Shown here: positions 12,201 through 24,200 of the stretch, piece after piece | Layout: the number at the start of each line of letters is the position of its first letter | How positions within the stretch are numbered: position 1 is the first letter of the stretch | Origin: Trissonchulus latispiculum | Lineage: Eukaryota > Nematoda > Enoplea > Enoplida > Ironidae | Direction of reading: 5' to 3' | DNA length: 64,000 bases | NCBI GenBank assembly: GCA_030248195.1 | Contig: JASAND010012462.1 | Location: 1 to 64,000, forward strand | Notes under the pieces: generated by a model | Databases searched by the model: none | The model's input: the letters and a program-made list of their open reading frames with translations, nothing else | Told to the model about the DNA's origin: nothing | Translations under genes and position numbers: made by a program

Positions 12201-15200
12201 GAAATTAGGATGAAAATTATGAAGTTTTGTAGAAATTTGACATCTAGTGCTTAAAAAACCGTGGTTTAAGAAAGGCGGCAGTTAATAATAGATTTTGTTT
12301 GAGCTCAAACTGAAAGTCGAGCATGTCAATTTTAGAAGAGAAGGTTGTTCTAACATTGGAAGGTGCTGATCTGGAGGAAGGTGACGAAGAGGAACTGTTG
12401 AAGCAGATAAAGCTCATTGTACAATCTGCGGTAGATTTGAAAGTTCTTTCTGGTAAGCACACTTAAAAGAATGTGCTGCTGCTAGGACTGTTGCGGCAAT
12501 GCTGTTTTCCTTCAAAACAGTAAATATATGCTGATATGCTATTTAAAATGTGACACTACATTACATGGTTTGCGTTTGCTTCTCCTGTTTGTACATAATA
12601 TTCAGAAGCTATCAAGAATCAATTCTTCGTTGGTTAGATGCTTTTGAAATCTCAAATTACGCATGTACAGGTCCATCCTCAGGTTTCAAGCCATTTTCCC
12701 AACACTACTCTTATTTCAAGCAATGCTAATTTATAAGGTACCTGATTTAACCTCAGGAAACAAATACCTTAATGGCTCGAGGAATAGTCAGTAATAACTT
12801 TTTCGTGTCACGAAGAAAGGAATTAGTTTCGCAGACTGTGAATGACACATGTTTTAATTAGTTTTAATCGCATCGAATCGATCGAATCAGCTCAGGACAC
12901 ATTTTAATTGAGAAGAATTTGGTGCTTCAATTCAATTAGCTCGTTGTTAAAGGGAACATCCAATAATCCTCACTTGGTCAAAGCTTGTAACTTTAGACAA
13001 TCAAATCGAAGTTGTCTTGAGAGAAGAGTCGGCGGAAGAGGAAGACCAGGAAGGGGAGGAAACCGGTGCTACAGACCCTTCAGTTGCTGATTCCGTACAG
13101 TATCTAAAAAATTTGATCCTGTCTGGAAGCGTATCTCTTAAGCTAGCCAATGGTCAAGACGTCAAAGTGCTGGAAGCAGAAGAAGTGATAGGTATTAGCT
13201 TTCTGTTGTTTGGTGATTTGTAAGAATATATTGAGTGAGTCTGTCCCACTAAGCCATATGATAAAATGGATGTTTATTCTCCGGAATTCTGCACAAATGC
13301 ACATGGTGATGTAATGACGGAAAAGTTTCGTTTCAGGCCATATTATCCCTTGTTCCCTATCTTCCAACTATTTACTCGTAGTTACCATAAAACTATTTCA
13401 AATTTTCAAGTAACGTAGAGATTGAATAACATCTTACTAAACGAACTCTCAGGGTTTGTTCACAAAAATACGTTAAGTCGCTGGTTCGTGTCTATGCAGA
13501 CAATTTTGAAAGAGTGTAATTTTCGCGATTCTTGGAGTTCAACAATAACGTTTATATAATTTTATAAAGCTTAAAATGGGCTTGTTACAACTAGGTAGAA
13601 TACAACTGTCTCAGTTCAACTGTTCGACTTAGACATGCGATTAATGAACACGAATTTCTTGAAGTGTGGGAAAGCTAAAAAGAAACCAGTTCAGGTTTCA
13701 AAAAAACGTCTTCCTGAGGGCTATTTTGTCTGAAAATGTTTGTTGAGTAAACAAGGTCAATATTTTGAGACAAATTTAAATTTTGTCAGGTTTTAATAAA
13801 AATTATCACGTTTTGGCGAACACGAACTCGCACTGCATCTCTCGAACAGAATGATAATGTATAAAACCCTGAAACAGAAAGAGCATGTAGAAATGAGTGA
13901 GTTAAGCCTACTAATTGCTTGAATGAGTTGACAGAAGTCCGTGTTCAAAACAATATGGTTGCGATTTTCAAAATTTTACGTTTTTGTTGCTTTGCTTCGG
14001 CAGAGATGTCACAGATTTCTCTGTTGGGGATAATGTCGTGTAGGAATACGGACGTGGACAATACATGACCTGCGGACCAGCGCTGTTGAAGCTGTCGAAA
14101 TCTTGCAATATTTGATTTTTCAAAATATATTCAGTTTTAACCACAAAAATCAATTTTTGTTAATATCTCTTAACACGTTCGTGGCATCGTCACCCACCGG
14201 TGGGTGACAGCATGTTCCTGTTGTACTCATGTCACCCACCGGTGGGTGACAACATAGATGACAAGAGATGTTAAAGTTATTCATTATGCGCATAGAAGCA
14301 ACCTAAATCATAGCCCTATGCGTACCAGCGGACCTATATAATGCAATTTACTTCAACAAATAACTAGTGTATGTGTAGAAAAAGGTAATAACTAATATAG
14401 TTTCGGCTGACTCATAATCTTTGTTAGCTCATTCATCAGCTAGTTATTATCTCAAAGCTGGCTGCTGAAACAGTCCAAACATGAACTGGCAGTCGGCACA
14501 ATATGTTTTCACCTCCACAGTGGTTTTTCTGGCTGTCTGTCGGCGGTCTCCACTGAAATTCGACTGTAGCACTGAGAACATTGACGTCGAACTTTTGCTG
14601 GTCCGAAAATAAAGATGGACCAAATTCGTTAGTTTGGCCATTTTTTCGCTTTTTACACCTGGGCACCTTTTCCAGCTTCACCTTCACCATCACCCTTTTT
14701 CGGCTTTGAGGTTCCATCTCTGGTAGCTGTGTACTCCACCAAAGAGTCGTCATGATCTGGACAAGTCTTTATCATCAACAAATCTCTACTAGTGTTGTTG
14801 CCCGGCCAGTTTTTTTAACCCGGCCGGCCGGCTCGTTGATGTAAACCGGTGGAACAACTCCTGGTAACGTATAGCAGCTAATATCACGTATTATCCTGGT
14901 TCAGAGGACCGGCTGACCGGGTGATGGCCGACGGCCGGCCGGCCATCCGGCTGGGTCTTGGCCGGCGGCCGGTGGGCCGGCTGGCATGCGAGATTGGCTC
15001 CATTCTGGGCCGGAGGCCGGTCGCCGGCTAGCCGGTTTGACACCGACCGGACAACAACTCTAATCTGTATGATCGTTTCATTTTAGCATCTTAGCACCAG
15101 CTTTATAAGTCACCACAATTCTATTTGTATCATTTACAGGTGTCACCCACCGGTGGGTGACATTGTGTGATAAAACAAAATTTGATCAGCAAACATTGTC

Positions 15201-18200
15201 ACCTACCGGTGGCTGACACTGAAAAATGCAGTCAAGTTGCAGGAAAACAGCCAAGGAAAGTGTAGAACAATCGAAAACTTAAATTATCCATGGTAAGCCA
15301 GAGATCTCTGCTTTGCGTGAGGTCCAAAATCCCCTATGCCGCGAACGTGTTAAAGCGTAATTAATCGAAGAATACTCTCAAGTGTAAAGTTGCAGGTCTT
15401 GGTGAGAGCATTCGAATGACTGAGCTCACTAGTGCAGGGTGGCCATAGAAAAAGCTCTGGCAAATTAAAGCTAACAATAACTTTCACAATTAGTTCTATA
15501 TATATATGTTTCGTTTGCTAAATGATGTTTTTGTAAATTTGAACTAATTTCAACGACAAATGCGCTTTTAAAGCCAAAATATGCGCATCCGAACTGGCAC
15601 CTAAGGAGGTTCGCCAGCAAAAATCCTATGGTCACACTTATGCTAATATTTCGCGTAAATTGTACCTATGTTTTGACTTACTCGTGATGTACTGGACTTC
15701 GCTCGACCCAGTAGCTTTACCCATTTAAAACAGATAGATCTATGGTTTAACTGGAGTGTATTGTTTAATCGTATTGTTGACAGAACTTGATGGAGATGGT
15801 GAAGATGATGCAAACGAAGTTACTGAATCCGGTGGCAGCAAAGAATCTTCCGAGCAGCAGAGCGGTAGTGAAGAAGACAAATCTGCCACAGATGTCAGCG
15901 AGGAGTCGGGAGAAGGTGACTTAATTCTGCCAATTACTGGCAATATAGAATAAAAACCCGTTTAGAACCGGATCATTAGAAGGGTTAAACCATTTAAATG
16001 ACGTTTAATGATTCCCGATTGTTGAAAATATAGTTTATACTTTGATAAAATAGTGTGTCCTGGGAAAGCAGATATGTAAGCGCAACACTATCATTCTGGT
16101 GCAGCGGAGTTACGAGAAAATTGTCTCTGCTAAGAAGCTTGGCTACAGAGGAATGTATAATAAAGCTGAAGGCATATATTAACATGGGGTCGTTTCCTGG
16201 GCGTGGTTTGCCGCAAGAACGTTCTGGGGGGGCTAATATTTTGGACGGAAATTCCCGGATGGGGCTTGTACATTAAACATAAATTAACAAGAATTATAGA
16301 TAGTTGAGAAATTAGCAACAGTTGTATTGAATTTGAGATTTTTAAAATTTGCCATAAAATTTACAATGTTAGCTCCATCAAAGGTTACACATTCAACTGA
16401 AAATATCGGTTTCGTTTTAAAATTTTAGTTTAAAGACACATTTTCCGGTCATTTTGCTTACCCCATGGCCACTTTCCTTATCAATGCCCCCCGATGGCGA
16501 CAGGCCAAATTATTTTTCCAGGCTAGGGGGATCTTAAATCACCATAAGCTATATTAACCTACGGCCCCAGACATAATTTTTCACCATATATTCCAATGCA
16601 TTTTAAAAGCACACATTTCTGCATTTGTTGTTTACCATAGCTGGCAAAAAATTTTACATTTTGCAGAGGAAGGTTTGATCCTTACGTTGGATGACGTCGT
16701 CTTGACACCTGGTGACGAAGAAGAAGAGGAGAATATATTGCAACAACTCAAACTCGTTGTGAATTCTGCGGCTGAGATAAAAGTTATTTCAGGTACTGCC
16801 GTTTTCACAATAATAATATTTTCGATTTAGTGTTTTGAAAAAGCAGGACAGTTTTGGCTACTGTCGCCAACAAGAAATTTATTGTAATTTAAATCTACAA
16901 CAATTTCAGGTTACTCGTAATCTTTCATCGTTTCAGAAAATCAGGTTCAGGTGATCTTCGCAACAGATTTAACAGGTGTTGGCGAAGAAGGTACGGAGTC
17001 TCCAGCAGAGAAAGGAGAAGAAGATCCTGTGCTTTATCTAAAGAACTTGGTCTTGTCTGGAAGCGTTTCTCTCAAATTATCGAACGGTCAAGAAGTCAAA
17101 GTTTCACAAGCTCGAGAAGTAGCAGGTACAGTTGCTTAAAATGTGTCAAATGATCATTAAAATGCATGAATAGATTCTGATCCCGACTATCGATCCACTA
17201 CGACTGGACGAGATTTTTGATGGAGCCTTTGGAATTTGGTCGATTCAAGTTTCCCAAATATTTTTGGCTATTTATCAAGTTTAAAGGTTAGGAATTTGGC
17301 AAATTCTAATTTGCTTACAAAAAATTCCTACGCGTAAAGTTCCGACGGCTGTGATTTTGGCGAGTTGCTTCTGACCAGTTTTCTTAATCAGTCATTGATG
17401 GTTGAAAAATGGGTATTAAGCAAATTCTAAAGTCGCTGATTATGCAATCTAGCCAAATATAGCGGACGTTTTTTACGGGAAATGAATGTTTTGGTGAAAA
17501 TGATAATGAAAACATTTTTGTATCATTTTCGCCATTTTTTCACCTGTGAGTTTTCCCGTTGGCCGGGACTATAGCAAATTGGATTTGTCAAATGTTTTCC
17601 TGTGAATTTGTGTGGTGAGGTCGGAATTGCTTCGAAAAAATAAGCCGAATTTTTCCTGTGAATCATCTTGGTAGGCTGGGAATCTACTCTAATTGAATTG
17701 ACTAAAGTTTTTTCCTGTGAATCCTCGTGGCGACACAAGAAAGTTGCCGTTGGAAAGTTGTTTTTGTAAAAATTCCTTGTCTGTGATTTCTCGCGACGCG
17801 TTTTTAGCACCTGGAAAAAGGGGATTGTTGGTCGATAGTAGGTATCAGAGTCTTTTGATAGACGCAAAGCTAACACGATAACGGTTAAAGTATTAATCCA
17901 TTGTTTATATCTATGGACAATGTCATAATAATAAAATGGGAGTTCCATCTAATATCAGACGAAGCTGACCAGTCACTTAGCTTCATTTCAAAATGAAGCT
18001 ATAGCAGCTGAATATGATTGGGTGTTGTGGGACTGTCAGTAGCAAATTACTTATTTGATTGACAGTGTATACTGCAGATCGGATAAAAATATTTGCTTTG
18101 ATATATGTTCTACTTGATAAAGTCAGAAGGAAGTTTGACAGGGTAAACTCGGCTTAGTTCAGTTGTTAATAAGTTAGCTAGTCAAAATGAAGCCTTTCCA

Positions 18201-21200
18201 AGAATGTTGGCTAATACGTTTACGGGATACTCATACCTTAAACTTTGTTGTGCTATTTTCAGGTGACAGTGATGGAGACGCCGATGCTGCAGGCTCTAGC
18301 GAAGCCGACGGTAGTGGTAGCAAAGAAGAACAAGATAAATCTGCCATTACTGGCGGTGTCAGTGACGAATCTGCAGAAGGTGCGTCAATTGTTGCCACTT
18401 ACTAAATGTTTGTTAATAAATCTTGTAAAACAATTTTAACTTGCATGCCACTGGGAAATCAGGTTGTTTCTTGTGAAGTCACTAACAAGTAGTTTGAACA
18501 AAGAGGGATTGGTTCAAAATTCCAAAACCGTTTCCCGTTATAAACCAACTATTACTTTTGCTATCTTCTTCATAACCAAAAAGCGGTATGATAATAATAA
18601 TATGGTTTCGTGCTATTTGGTAGCAATCATATCGCCAAAGTCCAGTGAAAGCTTCTGTTTATCGTAATTGTTTCAGAAGAAAGTCTGATCCTTACATTGG
18701 ACAACTCTGGCTTGACACCAGGTGACCAAGAAGAAGCAGAGAATATATTACAACAACTCAAACTCATTGTGAATTCAGCGGCCGAAATAAAAGTTATTTC
18801 AGGTATTCCAGTTTTCACCATATTGTCAGTTTTCGTGAAGTCTGCTGTGCAACTTAAAGTAATATCAGGAATAAAGTCATATGTTCAGTACTAAAGTGCA
18901 ACGTTTGGTGGAACATTAAATAATCTGTGGCAGTTTTGGCATGAACTAAGTTAAATATTAGCACCGTAGACGTCTCAGGATGCAGAGAGAACTTCAGGAT
19001 CATTAATTGTCGATTCAACCAAGTTCAGTGTTTTACAGAGAATCAGGTGGAGGTAATCTTCGCAGAAGGCGCTGCTGAAGAAGGAACAGAGAAACAAGAG
19101 GAAACTGTGGAAGACCCTGTACTTTATCTAAAAAATTTGGTTGTGTCTGGAAGCGTGTCCCTCAAGTTATCAAACGGTCAAGAAGTTAAAGTTTTGGAAG
19201 CTGAGGAAGGAACAGGTACAGTTGGAACATTTAGAGGAATGAATAACCATAATTAACCTTAGTTCAGCATTTTTTCTTGTCAGCAATGATTTATGAAAGG
19301 GAAGCCAGCCAACAGTTCACCTCCATCAAAACTTGACCCGAACGATGTTCGTGGTGAGAAAAGGACAGTTTATTGATTCACTTAATTCTTAAACTAATTT
19401 TAAAATTTGTTTTGTTGTTTGTTTCTAGTTTTAACTATTCAGTGGAAATATGTCGCAACCATGCTTTAACAAGGATTACATTCTTGAGGGGTCCATTACC
19501 TAGTCATCACACACGCCACATTTGACTATCATCCATCAGTTTGGACGCTATTGAACCAACGAAATTCTACACGAACAACTGTTTTCAAATAGAGGCTATT
19601 TAGATAAACCCTATGTTGTGGATTCCCGAGCGTCCCGGGTAAATGGTTGTTATACCGTATTTTCAAATCGCTTGATTTTTCAGGTGCAAGCAGAAGTGAG
19701 GAAGCCGAAGCAGGAGGTGGTGACGATGACGACGAAGGTCAAGGTTAGCTTTTTCATGCAATGTAGATGCAACTATGAATTGTCTTTGTCAACAACATAC
19801 AATACTCGGCAGGCATCAGCCTGCTACAGTTAATCTTATGCTCACTGGGTTCAATTTGATATTGGTATATAAATGCATTGTTGATGCAGTCTATATTTTG
19901 GGGTTGGCGCGAAATCTAATTGAACCGGGCAAAAGCACATTTTGTTTTAAGCCATCCACTTGATTAATTGCCTTGAATATGCAGGAAGCTCACGTCGGAA
20001 TACTTCGATTTCTACTAAACTGCGCTAGTTGGAGGAATATTTGCAAATTTACTTCACAAATTACTATCTTACATCAGTTCTGATTTCTAGCAGCGACGCT
20101 AGTTTTTTAATATCTAAGTTAGTGCTGTTGTTTTCAGATGCGCAAAATGCAGTTATTCTTGAGCTAGCTGAAAACATTAGCGAAGATGATCAGGAAGCCT
20201 TAGAACAATCAGTGAGGCAACAACTCAAAGTCAGCTCTTCACTCAGGCTAGAACTGAAGATAAATTCAGGTACATTTCAATATCTTAAGTTTAGTAACTA
20301 ATATTGATGATGCTGTTTGTTCCAAAGTAAGTTCCGTTGTTGAAGCAATAACTTGACACAGCCAAAACTGCATTTCACCTACCTTAAATTGCTTTGTTAA
20401 GGCCGTTTCACCCGATCAAAGTTTGATTAAAGTTCTATTTGTCAAACCTTGGCGAAACTGACTTTGCTGGAAAGTGGATAGTTTTAAACACTATCAAAGT
20501 GAACAACAAGTTTGATGAAACCATCAAAGTTTGCTTGTTTGAAGAGCGACTCCATCAAAGAAATTTGATCAAAGAGCCAACCAAAATGCAGAAATTATGA
20601 GGGATTATTTCGGTGCAGTGTTTATATTCCAGTCTGTATTGCACTTTGCAGTATGGTGTCCATTCCAATCCAGTACTGATAGGCCTGATGGCCCTCCAGA
20701 GACAATTCCTTCATCAAATATTCAAAGCAACCTGTGTATTGCGCCGTAAAATCGAATCCCGTGTCCAAACTTTCCTACGTTTCCGTGCAATGCAGGTTTC
20801 TGGGTCTTTCTCATCATCAACAATTAAAATCAAAAACGCTGCCAATTTTGTTTTATTCATTTAATTAATACCAAAAATCTCTAAAATGAAAGCGGGTGCA
20901 ATGTTTCAGCGTTTAAAATCAGTTTAATTCTCGTGAAAGCTTTCAGATTTGTTTAAGATAACATGAAATTACATTTAAAATTCAATCAAAATGTGTTCAA
21001 AATAAAATTTACTAATTCTAAACAATGCAAAAACAGTTTGTATTTAATGTACCTCGCGCCAACGTTTGGTATCAAATATTTGAACGTGTGAAAGAAAGGC
21101 TTTCTAAACTATGATTAAAATTTTTTTGACAAGAAAACTTTGATCAAAGTTTGATCGCCTAAAACGGCCTTTGCTTACAATCGTATTTTGTTTTGATAAC

Positions 21201-24200
21201 AAAAAATTTTCGATTTGTTGCAGATAAAAGATTGGAAGTTGTGTTAGTGCCCGAATCTGAAGAACAAGTTCAGGAAGCTGAAGAAGCTACTATTCTACTG
21301 AAAGAATTAGTTGTGAAGAAGGCACTAACTTTAACCAATGCCAGAGGTGAAGCAATTGAAGTTCTGTCAGTCACAGAAGAAGGATCTAGCGAAAAGTTTG
21401 CGGAGAAGTCGGAAGCAGAAAGTAAGCAGTTGCCGCAGTAATCAACAGTAGACAAGAGAGGCTATTTGACATGTCAGGAAAACTGATGCTGCTTTTACGC
21501 TTTGGAATGTAGTGCTCACGCACATAAATCAAGTTTTCACCATGCATTTAACATAGTGTTGGGTCTGTGGTTGCTTCTGCCATGTAAACATTGATGAGAC
21601 TGGTAGCTTGAACGGCAATTTTTGTAAAGGCTTGTGCCAGAGTTTGGAGTGGGTCGCGGGTACTGCGCGTACACGCGAGTGTGGGTACCATGGGTAGAAT
21701 TCCAATTCAGTGGGTCCCACGATGGGTCAACAGTATGTCAATAGCCGCATTTCCTCAAACGAGTTTTACGTAAAAGTTTTTGCTAATTTTACTGGAACCC
21801 CTGAATTACGTGCAATTTTCAATTTTCAATATTTTTGTCTTTGTTTAGTACTTCTGCAATATAATATTGCCTTTATAGTTAGATCACTTCAGCTCTAGGT
21901 TAAAGTCTCAGGTAAAAATCATTTCAGTATCCGTTTGAACTAGGTATCATTGGAACATATAGTACGCCAAAGCTTTTAACTTCAATTTCTGCAAAAGTTG
22001 CACTGTTGACAACAGCATGCAGATATATGTCATTCCAAAAAATAATGTCAGACTTTTAAGTGTGCATGGAATTTTGATACAGCCACTCCTAGATATCGGA
22101 ATGAAGCAATGTGTTAAGTTGCGGAAGTTATCTTTTCTAAAAGTTGGTGTTTCATTATTCTGTAAAAATTCACAACTACATTGTTGAAACAACTGCTCTA
22201 CTCACTGACTGAGGTCTCTTCTTATGTCAATGTGACGCGTTGGATCGCGGGTACCACGGGTAACGAAATTGCTCCCCACTTCCAACTCCAACTCACACTG
22301 AGGATTAAAATTTGATCTAAATTTGCTTCTTTATTACGTCATCCCTCAACGAGTTAATTTAAATCTGGCCTGCGTTTTAATTTGTACCGTAATTCGTAAC
22401 CTAATTCATAATCGTATGCTACGAATCTTTCTGAATAATATTGAATTGTTGGAAAAAGTATCTTGAGTTTCAAGACGTCCACTTGATTAAGTGAGTTTAA
22501 ATATGTAAGATAATAGTGGTCCTGTAGGTTACTTGGGATTCAACCAGTGCGTTATTTATAAACTGCCTTCCCAAATTATATTTTTGGATCAGTGTTTATT
22601 GTCAGCAGTGACGGAGTTTCTTGGACTTCTAAGTTAGTGTCAGCTGCTGTTCTTTAGATGCGCAAAATGCAGTTATTCTTGAGCTAGCTGAAAACATTAG
22701 CGAAGATGATCAGGAAGCCCTAGAACAATCAGTGAGGCAACAACTCAAAGTCAGCTCATCACTCAGGCTAGAACTGAAGATAAATTCAGGTACATTTCAA
22801 TATCCAAGTTTAGTGAATAATATGGATAAAACTGTTTCAAAGTATTTAGTTGTTTAAGCAATAATTTGACACAGCTAAAACTGCATTTTACCTAAACATT
22901 AAATGCTAAGACTATCGGAAGTAACATTGTTCCTAAGGAGCGTATTTTGTTTTTATGGCAAAAAGAAGGTTTGATTTGTTGCAGATAGAAAACTGGAAGT
23001 TGTGTTCGTGCCCGAATCTGAAGAACAGGAGCAGGAAGCTGAAGAAGCTACAATTCTACTGAAAGAATTAGTTGTGAAGAAGGCACTAACTTTAACCAAT
23101 GCCAGAGGTGAAGCAATTGAAGTTCTGTCTGTCACAAAAGAAGGATCTAGCAAAGAGTCTGCGGAAAAGTCAGAAAGCAAAAGTAAGCAGTTACTGTAAC
23201 ATGCTGCTTTTCTCGTTTCGTTTTCTCGTTATACTTTATATTTCTCCGTTTTTTCTTAAGTTTTTCTTCAGTTTGAACTGAACTTTTGTAGGGTGCATTT
23301 CCTCTCTTAAGGTGAAGGTATCGTTTTTGAAACGCTATAGCTTCTCAAAATTTGGAGGTGAAAAGAAGTCTATAATAATAATAATAAGCTCACAATGAGT
23401 AAATTGACCTTAATGTATGGAACAAGCAAAACAAGCTTATTTTTTGACGTACCAGTTGATTATAGACCGCCGATCTTTCAACATCGATTTCTCAAAACTG
23501 TAGATTCGGCCAAACTTTTTTGTGCTATCATAAGAAGGACATGTGGGAAGAGGACGTTTCTTTGGAGTTGGCTCAGTGGCTATTGATGTTTCTGAAAATC
23601 TGTAAAATGCACGACGACAAAAAATTTTGCAACGTTGAATAAAGTTTTCTCGAGGCTCAACACGTTTTAGCCAAAGCCACAAAATGTCCCTCCGCAATAG
23701 TGCCAGTTTGCATCCGTCCAAAAATCTTTCGATTCCGCCCGATAGGTTTTGCAAAATCGATGTTCAAAACAAAATGATCGCAATTTTGCCAAAGTGATTT
23801 TTCAACCAAATCTCTAGCTTAAAGCAATAAGGTCCAACAAATGGGCTTTGGTAAAATGCACATTTGGACGGCGTTTTAATTGAGTATAAATCAACCAACA
23901 CTATCCTTAACATGTCGAAGTAATTTCGAATAAACTGTTTTCCTCAAAATCGTAATTCTTAGTTCCCAAACTCACTTTTTATACCTTAACGGTCAGAAAT
24001 AATGGTGGCAAAAGCAAAAATGTTTATTTTGGTGTCCTCTTTCCAACGATAACAATCAATCCGGTGTCTCTACTGCCTACTGATAGAATAAGCCAAAAAT
24101 CAAACATTTTTTACCTAAAAATGTGGGGCGTTCCTACATTGTTAAAGAACACGAAAACCGCGCGACTCCAAACAAAAGGCACAACCATTAAACTGAGACT

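Larger units (their letters stand above)
14170..15353. mobile_element. TTAA-flanked element carrying 20-bp palindromes
   Basis: The termini are TTAACACGTTCGTGGCAT and ATGCCGCGAACGTGTTAA, inverted repeats with TTAA on each border. Just inside each end lies a pair of the perfect palindrome GTCACCCACCGGTGGGTGAC (14189-14208, 14231-14250; 15142-15161, and a diverged copy at 15198-15217). On the minus strand, 14447-14560 carries a Cys-x-x-Cys segment after a basic stretch (RRQTARKTTVEVKTYCADCQ). That could be the eroded zinc-ribbon tail of a piggyBac-type transposase. The rest of the transposase is missing. Confidence 0.75.

Noticed and set aside
14189..15217. CRISPR-like array
   Set aside because: There are only four palindromes in two pairs almost 900 bp apart inside a transposon in a eukaryotic intron; no regular spacers.
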